From the NCBI GenBank assembly GCA_964459385.1, contig CAYWLG010000004.1, positions 1 to 64,000 on the forward strand: a DNA stretch of 64,000 nucleotides, in the 5' to 3' direction. Below the pieces are notes generated by a model, which worked only from the letters and a program-made list of their open reading frames with translations, ran no database searches and was not told the DNA's origin. Shown in pieces: positions 34,005-42,294 of this stretch (positions are counted from its first letter, which is position 1; each line of letters opens with the position of its first letter). Source of the DNA: UBA6107 sp964459385. Its GTDB lineage: Bacteria > Chloroflexota > Anaerolineae > Anaerolineales > Anaerolineaceae. The position numbers and the translations under genes are program-made.

Positions 34005-35075
34005 TTAATGAAAGAACGGGCGGATCGTAAACCACACGAACAGCCAAAAGGGAATCAGCCCACCGACCATGAGAATGGCCAGCAGTTCGAGGCCGATGGT
34101 TTTCCAATCCACGGGGGTGGGCATGGGGTTCGGCTCATCTTCGCTGCTGGGAAGATTGACCGCTGGCGCCGCCTGGGTGGTTTGTTCGGAAAGGTTGTTC
34201 ACCTTTGAAATTGGCGGCGGGGTCAAGAAATAACTATCGGGGCGTTCCCCAAAGGTGAGTAAAACGCGTCCCAATTGGTCGGCGGTGCGATAGCGGCGAG
34301 CAGGTTCGCGTGAGAGCACCTTAAGGATGATCTCTTGCAAGGGTTCAGTAATGACCGGGTTGAACTGACGGGGAGGAATCGGGTCGGTAGTGAGCCGCAT
34401 GGCAGCCAGTTCATCCACGTCATCTGTGTCGAAAGGCAGGCGCCCGGTGAACATTTCATAGATCACAACGCCTAAAGAGTAGACATCAGAAGCGGGGGTG
34501 GGGGCCGAGCCGCTGGCTTGTTCGGGCGAAAGATACTGTGGAGATCCCCACACAACCTCAGATTTTTCCTGTGAGTCGATGGAAGCGAGCGCGCGTGCAA
34601 TGCCAAAATCGGTGATCTTCAAGCGGTTATCACGGGTGACCAGCATATTATGCGGCTTGACATCGCAGTGGACGATTCCAGCCCTGTGCGCGTAGCCTAG
34701 TGCGGCGCAGGCTTGCAAAATGAGCGGAATACCCTCTTCAATGCTGAAGAGCCCCTTTTCTTTGATCTTTTCTTTCAGGTTTGTCCCCTGAATGTATTCC
34801 ATCACGATGAAAAGGCCCTGTTCGGTAATGCCAAAATCATGCACGGTAACGATATTGGGGTGGGTCAGGTTGGCGGCGGCGCGGGCCTCCTGCCGAAAAC
34901 GCTGGCGAAAGCCTTCGTCTTCTGAAAAGTCTTGCCTGAGCAATTTAATGGCCACGGGACGTTCAAGTGTTTGGTCGTAGGCTTCATAGACCAGCGCCAT
35001 CCCGCCCTTGCCCACCTGGTGTATCAGGCGGTAGCGGTTGTTCAGCACAAGTTCGGCAGCGGTTTCTGAAGTCAT
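34005..35075 (-). CDS. Membrane-anchored Hanks-type Ser/Thr kinase
   Basis: About 356 residues. The kinase domain (about 15-275) has the glycine loop GKGGMALVYEA, the ATP lysine in PVAIKLL, a catalytic loop HCDVKPHN that lacks the Arg of HRD (a non-RD kinase), DFGIARA and the SPQYLSPEQ activation-end block. A Pro-rich juxtamembrane stretch leads to one C-terminal membrane helix (about 325-350) with almost nothing outside, so it has no PASTA or other sensor. The frame allows a start at 35084, but the TATAAT box overlaps that codon, so the ATG at 35075 is the likely leaderless start. It is upstream of rpe. Confidence 0.9.
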   Translation of the reverse strand: MTSETAAELVLNNRYRLIHQVGKGGMALVYEAYDQTLERPVAIKLLRQDFSEDEGFRQRFRQEARAAANLTHPNIVTVHDFGITEQGLFIVMEYIQGTNLKEKIKEKGLFSIEEGIPLILQACAALGYAHRAGIVHCDVKPHNMLVTRDNRLKITDFGIARALASIDSQEKSEVVWGSPQYLSPEQASGSAPTPASDVYSLGVVIYEMFTGRLPFDTDDVDELAAMRLTTDPIPPRQFNPVITEPLQEIILKVLSREPARRYRTADQLGRVLLTFGERPDSYFLTPPPISKVNNLSEQTTQAAPAVNLPSSEDEPNPMPTPVDWKTIGLELLAILMVGGLIPFWLFVWFTIRPFFH

Positions 35076-35082
35076 ATTGGGC

Positions 35083-35091
35083 ATTATAACA
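35083..35091 (-). promoter_or_regulatory. Extended -10 promoter, leaderless (kinase-rpe)
   Basis: TGT plus TATAAT on the minus strand. The box overlaps the annotated-looking ATG at 35084; 7 nt follow before the ATG at 35075. Divergent from the SH3 gene promoter 25 bp away. Confidence 0.65.
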
Positions 35092-35115
35092 CAGGCAGGA
35101 TAGGGGCATATCGCT

Positions 35116-35121
35116 TATAAT
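35116..35121 (+). promoter_or_regulatory. -10 box, leaderless (SH3 protein gene)
   Basis: TATAAT followed by 7 nt and the ATG at 35129, with no room for a Shine-Dalgarno. Confidence 0.6.
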
Positions 35122-35128
35122 CGGGGCT

Positions 35129-35596
35129 ATGGTCATCAATAAAAAGGTGCTGATCGGCGCCGCAATTTTATTCATCATCATTGTGCTTTATGGATTTCTG
35201 ACACTGAGCGGGGTCAGCTATCAAAACGCGGTCAATGGGCCGGCCACTGCGTATATCACGGTGGTGGCGCCGGAAACGATTCCAACACAGGATTTCTCAT
35301 TTCTTTATATCACGCCAACACCAACGACCGATCCGGCTCTGGGAGATTTGAAGGGAATCGCCATTGGCAAATATGTGCAGATCAGCGGCACAAATGGAGC
35401 GGGGTTGAAGATCAGGGCGCAAGCCGGCACCGGCAGCGATGTCAATTTCATCGCCAGTGATTCAGAGGCTTTTCAAGTGGTAGATGGCCCCGTGCTGCAG
35501 GATGATATTGTCTGGTGGAATTTGGTGACACCTTATGATGATTCCCGCAGTGGTTGGGCTTCGGCCGATTACCTGGTTCTCATTGAACAGCAATAA
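35129..35596 (+). CDS. Membrane-anchored SH3-like domain protein
   Basis: A 155-residue protein with an N-terminal membrane anchor (about 6-28), a Thr/Pro-containing spacer and a bacterial SH3-like domain (about 75-152): YVQISGTNGAGLKIRAQAGT is the typical SH3_3 start and WWNLVTPYDDSRSGWASADY the end. Such domains bind wall peptides or glycans outside the cell. It is divergent from a membrane kinase that has no external sensor of its own; a link is possible but only by position. Ends at a strong hairpin shared with glnA. Confidence 0.8.
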   Translation: MVINKKVLIGAAILFIIIVLYGFLTLSGVSYQNAVNGPATAYITVVAPETIPTQDFSFLYITPTPTTDPALGDLKGIAIGKYVQISGTNGAGLKIRAQAGTGSDVNFIASDSEAFQVVDGPVLQDDIVWWNLVTPYDDSRSGWASADYLVLIEQQ

Positions 35597-35620
35597 AAAT
35601 CCGGCCATTGGCCGGATTTT
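35596..35620. terminator. Bidirectional terminator between SH3 gene and glnA
   Basis: An 11-bp perfect stem (35596-35606 with 35610-35620) and a 3-nt loop, with A and T runs on both sides. Confidence 0.9.
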
Positions 35621-35626
35621 TTTCTG

Positions 35627-37048
35627 CTAAAAGTCGAAATACCTTTCCATCTCATAAGGATGGGGGCGCTTGCGCAGATCGTCAATCTCGGCGCGTTTGG
35701 CTTTTGTCCAATCTCGGATCAATTCTTCAGTGAACACGTCTTCGACGAGCAAGAAATCATGATCTTCTGCAAGCGCATTGAGCGCTTCATCCAATGAGGT
35801 GGGCAGGCTCTTGATCGTTGCCCGTTTTTCAGGTGTCCACGAGAAGATATCTTCGTCAAATGGCCCAAAGCCTTCGACGGTTGGGTCGATCTGCTTGCGC
35901 ATGCCGTCAATTCCGGCCATGAGCATGGCGGCCATGGCCAGGTAAGGGTTACAGGTGGCATCTGGCGGGCGAAACTCAAAGCGCACTTTATCCGGCTGGG
36001 TGGCATATTTGGGCACGCGAATGGCTGCGCTACGGTTGCCGGTGGAGTAAAAGGCATTTACCGGGGCTTCAAAACCCGGTACCAGGCGTCGATAAGAGAT
36101 GGTCGTGGGATTGGTAAAGGCCAGAATCGCCGGGGCATGTTTCAAAAGGCCACCAATATAAAACAGGGCAGCTTGGCTGAGCAGATTGCTGCTGCCGGCA
36201 TCGTAAAAAAGGTTCTTCTCTTCTTTGAAAAGCTGCTGGTGAAAGTGCATGCCGGAGCCTGATTCGCCATAAAGGGGCTTGGGCAGAAAAGTAACGGTCT
36301 TTCCCACCTCAGATGCGATCATTTTGGTGAAATATTTGATCATCAGCGCCGAGTCGGCCGACTTAAGCAGCCCGAGCAGGGGCGTTTCGATCTCACACTG
36401 ACCGGCACTGCCAACTTCGTGGTGATGATATTTGATGGGCACGCCGGCATCTTCCAGCGCGAGGGTCATTCGGCTGCGCAGCGTGAACAACTTGTCTTTG
36501 GGTGGAATAGCATGATAGCCGCCATGCTGTGGAATGTAATCGCCCGAACCGGCAACAAATTGGTCGTTGGGGCTGCTTTCACCCGATTCGAGGTGATAGG
36601 CGGCGGTGCTCATTGAATTTTCGAATGAGGCGGAATCAAAAATGTAGAACTCAAACTCTGGCCCCCAAACACTTTTATCGGCCAGACCGAATTTCTTCAA
36701 CGTCGCCTCTGCGCGCTGGGCGATCTGGCGGGGATCTTTAAAGAAAGGCTTTTTTGTATCTGCTTCCACCGTATCACAGATAAAACTCAGGGTAGGCGAT
36801 TCATAGAAAGGATCGAGGAACCCGGTGGACAGATCAGGGATCAGGCTCATATCGCCAGATTTAACCGATTTCAGCCCCACAGAAGAACCATCAAAGCCGA
36901 CCCCGGCTTGCATGAGCGAAGGGATGAATTCTGTGACCGAAATTGTTACGTGGTGCCACCGACCCCAAAGATCGGTAAACTTTAGATCAACCATACGTAC
37001 TGAATGCTCTTTGATGAATTTATCAGCTTCAGCGAAGGTTTTAAACAT
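35627..37048 (-). CDS. glnA: Glutamine synthetase, type I
   Basis: A 473-residue GSI that makes glutamine from glutamate, ammonia and ATP. Present are FDGSSVGLKSV, WGPEFEFYIF (metal Glu), GSGMHFHQ (metal His), NRSAAIRVP and FEFRPPDATCNPYLAMAAML. In the region aligned with the adenylylation loop of enteric GS (NLYDLPPEE), this protein reads DIFSWTPEK: the modified Tyr is Phe, so control by adenylylation is unlikely. The start is the ATG at 37048 (MFKTF), preceded by GAGAGGAT; an in-frame codon at 37081 would overlap that signal. Stands alone, with no amt, glnB or glnR next to it. Confidence 0.95.
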   Translation of the reverse strand: MFKTFAEADKFIKEHSVRMVDLKFTDLWGRWHHVTISVTEFIPSLMQAGVGFDGSSVGLKSVKSGDMSLIPDLSTGFLDPFYESPTLSFICDTVEADTKKPFFKDPRQIAQRAEATLKKFGLADKSVWGPEFEFYIFDSASFENSMSTAAYHLESGESSPNDQFVAGSGDYIPQHGGYHAIPPKDKLFTLRSRMTLALEDAGVPIKYHHHEVGSAGQCEIETPLLGLLKSADSALMIKYFTKMIASEVGKTVTFLPKPLYGESGSGMHFHQQLFKEEKNLFYDAGSSNLLSQAALFYIGGLLKHAPAILAFTNPTTISYRRLVPGFEAPVNAFYSTGNRSAAIRVPKYATQPDKVRFEFRPPDATCNPYLAMAAMLMAGIDGMRKQIDPTVEGFGPFDEDIFSWTPEKRATIKSLPTSLDEALNALAEDHDFLLVEDVFTEELIRDWTKAKRAEIDDLRKRPHPYEMERYFDF

Positions 37049-37142
37049 ATCCTCTCCCAAAAATGGAATATTTCGAGCCAATAAATTCTACTTGAATGCT
37101 GGGTGGCCGTCTACTGAGTTTATTCTTAACCTTATGTTTCAG

Positions 37143-37171
37143 TTGCATGTCGTTCCAATGAAGTTTATAAT
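37143..37171 (+). promoter_or_regulatory. Sigma-70-type promoter of the kinase/phosphatase/FHA cluster
   Basis: TTGCAT (37143-37148), exactly 17 bp, then TATAAT (37166-37171). About 24 nt of leader precedes the ATG at 37202, which has GAGGG as Shine-Dalgarno. Confidence 0.75.
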
Positions 37172-37201
37172 TTTAAACATTACAACAGCAATTGAGGGTT
37201 T

Positions 37202-39100
37202 ATGTCGAACATCCAATCAACACCGGGAACAAGAAAGATCACACAAGAGCTTGAAGGCAGTACCGGGGCTTTCAATCAATTGGTCACCGGCTCTGTACTG
37301 GTAGAGCGATACCAAATTCAGGATGTGGTGGGCGTGGGGGGCATGGGGTCCGTTTATCGTGCCCGCGATCTTCACTTTCCAAATGTTGTAAAGCTTGTGG
37401 CTGTCAAAGAAATGATCAATCAAGCGCCCGATCCATTGGTGCGCCAAACGATTGTGAATAACTTTGAGCGTGAAGCCAATATCCTGGTCACGCTGAATCA
37501 TCCTTCCATTCCAAAGATCTACGATTTCTTCACCCAAGAAGAGAAATCTTACCTGGTGCTGGAATTTGTGAACGGACGCGATCTTGAAGCCATCCTGAAA
37601 ACTTCAGTAGAACCCATGCGCGAAGATCAGGTGATCTTATGGGCGATCGAGATTTGTGATGTGCTGGAATATTTGCACACCCATAAACCCGAACCGATCA
37701 TCTTCCGCGATATCAAGCCCTCCAATATTATGATCAATCAGTCGAACCATGTCATATTGGTCGATTTTGGCATTGCCAAGATGTTCAAGACCGGGCAAAA
37801 AGGCACCATGATCGGAACGGAGGGGTATTCTCCCCCGGAGCAATATCGCGGTGAGGCAACTTTGCAAACAGATATTTATGCGCTGGGAGCCACGATGCAT
37901 CACTTGTTGACGCATTCCGATCCCAGGCTGGAAGCACCGTTCTCGTTTGCGGAACGTCCCATCCATAAAAAGAACCCGATGGTCTCGGCAGAGTTGGAGA
38001 CCATCATCAACACGGCTTTGCAGTACAACCCGGCCGATCGTTTCGCCACCGCTTCTGAGATGAAATTGGCCTTGCTGGCATTGGCGCGCCGCACCGGTGC
38101 GCTGCCGCGCAATGTTTCGGGTGCTTTGACTTTATCTGAGCAAGATGTAAAGCCTTTGTGGAGCTTTCAATGCGAAGATGAGATCCGCAGCACTCCCACC
38201 GTGGAAAACGGCATCTTGTATGTTGGGGCTTACGACAACAACCTCTATGCCATTGATGCCGCCAAAGGTCAGTTCTTATGGAAGTACGCCACTGGCGGCG
38301 GCATTGTGTCGAAACCGATCATTTCAGAAAATGCCCTGTTCTTTGGCAGTGAAGACAGCAAACTCTATGCCTTGCACGCAAAATCAGGCAAGTATCTTTG
38401 GAGCGCACAAACGAATGGGCCCATCCGCTGTTCCCCCAAAGTGGCTGAAGGGCATGTTTTCATTGGCTCTGATGATGGCGGTTTCTATGCTATCAATATT
38501 TCCACTTATCAGAAAAGCTGGGTCATTCACACTGAAGGCCCGGTTCGTTCTACGCCATTTTTGAACAACGACCTGATCTATTTTGGCTGCGAGGCCAACG
38601 AATTCTTTTGCGCCGATTATCGCGGCACGGTCAAATGGCGTTATCTCACCAAGCGTCCGGTCTCAGCCGGGTCGATCGTAGTAGATGGAATTGTGTATTT
38701 CTCCTCACAAGATTCCAATTTTTATGCTTTGGATGCCAAATCGGGCTGGGTGATCTGGCGTTTCCGCATGGGCAAGGGGTCAGTTTCGGCGCCGGCAGTG
38801 ATGGGAAACCAGTTATTCTTTGGTTCGGCCGATAACTATTTGTATTGTGTCGATAAATCGAATGCAAAAGAGATCTGGCGTTTCAAGTGTGATCATCAAG
38901 TGAGCGGTTCGCCGATGGTCTACCAAGACGCCGTTTATTGTGGAACCGGGAATGGTACTTTTTACAGCATTGAAACGAAGACCGGCCGCCAACGCTGGAA
39001 ATTCCAATCTGGGGGTATGATTACTGGAGCAGCAGTTGTTAGCAATGACATTATCTATTTTGGATCAACCGATCATAACGTTTACGCGTTTATGGCGTAA
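37202..39100 (+). CDS. Cytosolic Ser/Thr kinase with eight-bladed PQQ-type beta-propeller
   Basis: A 632-residue protein. Kinase domain (about 35-300): GVGGMGSVYRA loop, VAVKEM lysine, catalytic loop FRDIKPSN (His of HRD replaced by Phe), VDFGIAK, and GTEGYSPPEQ. A short linker is followed by a PQQ/PQQ-like propeller (about 315-632): eight Trp-end strands, from PLWSF to QRWKF, alternate with eight LYAID-like strands, the last at the very C terminus (VYAFMA), so the ring closes by pairing the ends. There is no membrane segment or signal peptide, so the propeller sits in the cytosol and may be a ligand or protein sensor. First gene of the signalling cluster; PP2C gene follows. Confidence 0.92.
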   Translation: MSNIQSTPGTRKITQELEGSTGAFNQLVTGSVLVERYQIQDVVGVGGMGSVYRARDLHFPNVVKLVAVKEMINQAPDPLVRQTIVNNFEREANILVTLNHPSIPKIYDFFTQEEKSYLVLEFVNGRDLEAILKTSVEPMREDQVILWAIEICDVLEYLHTHKPEPIIFRDIKPSNIMINQSNHVILVDFGIAKMFKTGQKGTMIGTEGYSPPEQYRGEATLQTDIYALGATMHHLLTHSDPRLEAPFSFAERPIHKKNPMVSAELETIINTALQYNPADRFATASEMKLALLALARRTGALPRNVSGALTLSEQDVKPLWSFQCEDEIRSTPTVENGILYVGAYDNNLYAIDAAKGQFLWKYATGGGIVSKPIISENALFFGSEDSKLYALHAKSGKYLWSAQTNGPIRCSPKVAEGHVFIGSDDGGFYAINISTYQKSWVIHTEGPVRSTPFLNNDLIYFGCEANEFFCADYRGTVKWRYLTKRPVSAGSIVVDGIVYFSSQDSNFYALDAKSGWVIWRFRMGKGSVSAPAVMGNQLFFGSADNYLYCVDKSNAKEIWRFKCDHQVSGSPMVYQDAVYCGTGNGTFYSIETKTGRQRWKFQSGGMITGAAVVSNDIIYFGSTDHNVYAFMA

Positions 39101-39124
39101 CCATCTTGCTGGAGGCGATTGAGA

Positions 39125-40039
39125 ATGCGATTTTTTGATAAATTGTTCAAAAAGAAAGAATCAAAACCGTCTGATAATACAAAGCCAGTGGTGGAGATGA
39201 TCCAAACGACCCCGCTCACAGAAGACCAGCTCAAGGCGGTTTCTTTCGAAGCGATTCGACTTCGTCCGCCCCAGTTTCTCATTGGTTGCAGCCAATCGGC
39301 GGGTTTGCAGCGTGATCATAACGAAGACACCCTTTTCTATTTGAGTTCGATCCTTGCCAATGGCGTGAATGATATTCCATTTGCCATCTGTGTGGTCGCC
39401 GATGGCATGGGTGGGCATAAGAATGGCGAGATTGCCTCTGATGTGGCCGCCCGGACTTTTGCACGGTCGTTGATGGTCAGGGTTTATGCCCATTTGCTCG
39501 AGGTGAACCCGGATCCTATGGAAGAAAGCCTACAAGAGACGATTGAAAAGGCTTTTAACGAGGTTCAAAAGAATGTGGTTCGTAACGCCCCGGGTGGTGG
39601 CACCACTTTGACGATCGCTCTTCTTCTGGGGGAGCAGGTAATCATCGCGCATGTGGGCGACAGCCGTGCATATTTTATTTACCCCGATGGACGCATCCAA
39701 AAGCTCACCAAAGATCACTCGCTGGTACAGCGGATGGTGGATCTCGAAGAGATCACCGAAGCAGAAGCACAGACCCACCCCCATCGCAATGTGCTGCTGA
39801 AAGCGATTGGCCAAACCGACCCGGTGCAGCCCGATATTCAAACTCACCAGATCCCCAAAGCCGGGCACTTGATGCTCTGCTCAGACGGTCTTTGGGGAGT
39901 GATCTCTGAATCAGAGATCTACCGCATTGTGTCTTCAGAAGCTGACCCGGTCATGGCCAGCCACCGCATGATCGAAGCCGCTAATAACAGTGGAGGCCCC
40001 GATAATATTAGCGTTGTATTGGTGAAATTTCTCGGATAG
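39125..40039 (+). CDS. PP2C-family protein phosphatase
   Basis: A 304-residue Mn/Mg-dependent Ser/Thr phosphatase. A basic amphipathic start (RFFDKLFKKKES) may touch the membrane. The catalytic domain has RDHNEDT, VVADGMGGHKNG, HVGDSRAYF, SDGLWG and GGPDNISV, the full set of metal-binding aspartates. It is the natural eraser for the kinase encoded just upstream. GGAGG lies 9 nt before the ATG at 39125 and 3 nt before an in-frame TTG at 39119; I prefer the ATG. It is 6 nt from the next gene, so the cluster is an operon. Confidence 0.93.
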   Translation: MRFFDKLFKKKESKPSDNTKPVVEMIQTTPLTEDQLKAVSFEAIRLRPPQFLIGCSQSAGLQRDHNEDTLFYLSSILANGVNDIPFAICVVADGMGGHKNGEIASDVAARTFARSLMVRVYAHLLEVNPDPMEESLQETIEKAFNEVQKNVVRNAPGGGTTLTIALLLGEQVIIAHVGDSRAYFIYPDGRIQKLTKDHSLVQRMVDLEEITEAEAQTHPHRNVLLKAIGQTDPVQPDIQTHQIPKAGHLMLCSDGLWGVISESEIYRIVSSEADPVMASHRMIEAANNSGGPDNISVVLVKFLG

Positions 40040-40045
40040 GTTTTT

Positions 40046-41512
40046 ATGAATGAGTCTTATTACGATGTACTAGGGGTGTCAGAAAACGCATCGTTTGAGG
40101 AGATCAAGCGGGCTTATCATACCAAGGCCCGCCAATTTCACCCTGACCTGAACCCGGAAGAAACCACTTCGGATGTTTTCTTGGCAATCCAGAAAGCTTA
40201 CGAGGTCTTAAAAGAGGAAGATCTTCGCATTGCTTACAACCAGAAATTGGAAGAAGAGAAAAAATACTCGGTTCCTATTGTGCGTTACAAGTTCAGGGCC
40301 AGCGCGGATAGGGTTTCTCGGTTGAAAGAGGATCAGTTATTCTACGCGCTTTTAGAAGTGGAGTGTCTGAAACAACCTGAGGAAGCGAAGGAAACTCAGG
40401 CACACATTTGCCTGGTGATCGATCAATCCACCTCCATGAAGGGCAAGCGCATTGATATGGTGAAGGCCAACGTGATTCGCTTGCTGGACAGGCTTAATCC
40501 ACGCGACCTGATCTCGATCGTGGTGTTCAGTGATGATGCGCAGGTGATTTTGCCACCCACCCATCCAACCAACAAAGAGTTTATTGAGTCAAAGATCAAT
40601 ACCATTTCTGTTTCAGGCGCTACTGAGATACGCAAAGGCTTAAGCACCGCGATTGATCTCTTATGGGGTGGGCTGGAGCATACCTTCTCTCAGCAGTTGA
40701 TCTTGCTCACCGATGGCCACACCTATGGGGATGAAGAAGCCTGTCTGCTTTTGGCTAGAAAAGCCGCAGATCGCGGTATTGTCATCAGCGGGCTGGGCAT
40801 CGGCAGTGCGTGGAACGATCTATTTTTAGAGAGATTGACCGCCGCCACCGGAGGGGCCACCGCTTATATCTCAACAAAAGAAGACCTGGCGCGTTATTTG
40901 GAGCGCATTTTTAGTTCTATTAATATGGTCTATGCGCGTAAAATGAGCATACAGTTGGCTCATTCCTCCCGCTATGAGGTCAGAACCTTTTTCAGGCTGG
41001 AGCCTTCGGTAGTTCAATATTCCTCCACTGAGAGGCTAATACCCATCGGCGACCTCTATTATGGAAAGAAATCGGTCTTTCTGTTTGAGTTTTTGATTCA
41101 CCCATTGATCCGCAGCGACCATTCAATTGATCTGGTGGATAGTGTGGTGCAAATGGAACTATCGAAGGATGAGTCGCAAAAGGCTCGTATGTACCCGAAA
41201 TTGGAATTACCGGTTACCGACGACGAGGCCCTGAGAAAGCCACCTGACGAAATTGTAAGGGCAATTTCACGTCTTAACATGTTTTTTATGCAGGAAAGAT
41301 CACGAGAAGATGTTAAAATTGGTAATTATATAAAGGCTACACAAAGACTAAATTATTTAGGCACCAAACTGATCACCGAGGGTGAAGTTCAGTTGGCGCA
41401 CAGGGTTTTTTCTGAATCAGAAGTGATTCAAAAGACACACAGTTTTAGCTTGGATGGCGAAAAAGAAATCAAGTACGGAACAAAGATGCTGCTTGCTCCC
41501 AAAAATCCGTAG
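40046..41512 (+). CDS. DnaJ-domain / von Willebrand factor A fusion protein
   Basis: A 488-residue protein. The first 65 residues are a J domain with the Hsp70-contacting HPD motif in QFHPDLNPE; the KRAYHTKA and AYEVL helices fit. A VWA domain follows (about 125-300): CLVIDQSTSMKG carries the complete DxSxS metal site, with TEIRKGLSTA and LLTDGHTYGDE giving the remaining Thr and Asp. The C-terminal 180 residues are a beta-rich then helical part typical of VWA regulator proteins. No membrane segment. It may bring DnaK to a metal-dependent partner. VWA proteins with J domains are uncommon. AGG lies before the ATG, 6 nt after the PP2C stop. Confidence 0.88.
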   Translation: MNESYYDVLGVSENASFEEIKRAYHTKARQFHPDLNPEETTSDVFLAIQKAYEVLKEEDLRIAYNQKLEEEKKYSVPIVRYKFRASADRVSRLKEDQLFYALLEVECLKQPEEAKETQAHICLVIDQSTSMKGKRIDMVKANVIRLLDRLNPRDLISIVVFSDDAQVILPPTHPTNKEFIESKINTISVSGATEIRKGLSTAIDLLWGGLEHTFSQQLILLTDGHTYGDEEACLLLARKAADRGIVISGLGIGSAWNDLFLERLTAATGGATAYISTKEDLARYLERIFSSINMVYARKMSIQLAHSSRYEVRTFFRLEPSVVQYSSTERLIPIGDLYYGKKSVFLFEFLIHPLIRSDHSIDLVDSVVQMELSKDESQKARMYPKLELPVTDDEALRKPPDEIVRAISRLNMFFMQERSREDVKIGNYIKATQRLNYLGTKLITEGEVQLAHRVFSESEVIQKTHSFSLDGEKEIKYGTKMLLAPKNP

Positions 41513-41527
41513 CAAAGGAAATCGATT

Positions 41528-42043
41528 ATGATCATCTGCCCGAATTGCCAACACAAAGAATTGCCCGGTGCGTTATTTTGCAGCGAGTGTGGAGCCCAGC
41601 TGGTGAACGTTGATATTTTGAACACCCGCAGTATTCAAAGAACCGCTACCGACCAGCTAGACCTGCGAACGGAAATCCCGGATACTTTGGAAAAAACGGC
41701 TACGGTTAAAAGCGCTGAACCCAACGTTTCTTTGCACATCATCGAAAGTGGCCAGGTGTTACATCTGAAAGATCGCAAAGAATTTACCCTTGGCAGAACC
41801 GTTGAAGGACAGCCGATCTTGCCGGATGTGGACCTTTCTCCATTTGATGCGTTTTCGCTGGGGGTGTCGAGGCTTCATGCGGCCATACGTATCGTAAACA
41901 GAGAGGTGGTCGTGACCGATCTTGGTTCTTCAAACGGTACACGTGTCAATGGGCAGAAGATCGTGCCGCATGTAGATTACCCCATCAATCATGGTGATAT
42001 CATTGCAGTTGGAAAGCTAAAAATTCAAGTGATCATCTCTTAG
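41528..42043 (+). CDS. Zinc-ribbon / FHA-domain protein
   Basis: A 171-residue protein: an N-terminal zinc ribbon (CPNCQ at 4-8 and CSECG at 18-22), a Thr-rich linker (about 30-65) with possible phosphorylation sites such as TRSIQRTATDQ and EKTATVK, and a C-terminal FHA domain. FHA landmarks are present: FTLGRT, GVSRLHAAI and GSSNGTRVNG, with the Arg, Ser, His and Asn that hold phosphothreonine. It is the expected reader of the kinase in this operon; the Thr-rich linker could be its own substrate, as in GarA/FhaA systems. AAGGAA precedes the ATG. Confidence 0.9.
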   Translation: MIICPNCQHKELPGALFCSECGAQLVNVDILNTRSIQRTATDQLDLRTEIPDTLEKTATVKSAEPNVSLHIIESGQVLHLKDRKEFTLGRTVEGQPILPDVDLSPFDAFSLGVSRLHAAIRIVNREVVVTDLGSSNGTRVNGQKIVPHVDYPINHGDIIAVGKLKIQVIIS

Positions 42044-42053
42044 GTGAAGAAGT

Positions 42054-42293
42054 ATGCCTACCGTTATCGTGCATTTGCTAAATGAAGATTCGGTGCTCGG
42101 AGAGGTGGACGAGTTGCCGCAAAAGGGCGATTCGCTTTTGCATTTAAAGAACCCGCGCCGCAAAGATGGAAAAGACGTCAGTTACCTGGAGCCCAATGTT
42201 ACCCAGGTTTACTGGCCATTACATAAGGTTACCTTGATCGAAATCATGCCCGGTGCCGATGATGAAGAGATCATCAGCCCAGTGAGAGAATAA
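42054..42293 (+). CDS. Small conserved-looking protein in the FHA operon
   Basis: A 79-residue acidic protein I do not recognise. It looks like a small beta barrel: PTVIVHLLNEDSVLGEVDEL, GDSLLHLKNPRRKDG, VTQVYWPLHKVTLIEIMPG, which recalls an LSm/SH3-like fold. AGGTG lies before the ATG 10 nt after the FHA stop, and the response regulator begins one base after its stop codon. The tight packing supports a real gene. No function assigned. Confidence 0.65.
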   Translation: MPTVIVHLLNEDSVLGEVDELPQKGDSLLHLKNPRRKDGKDVSYLEPNVTQVYWPLHKVTLIEIMPGADDEEIISPVRE

Positions 42294-42294
42294 G

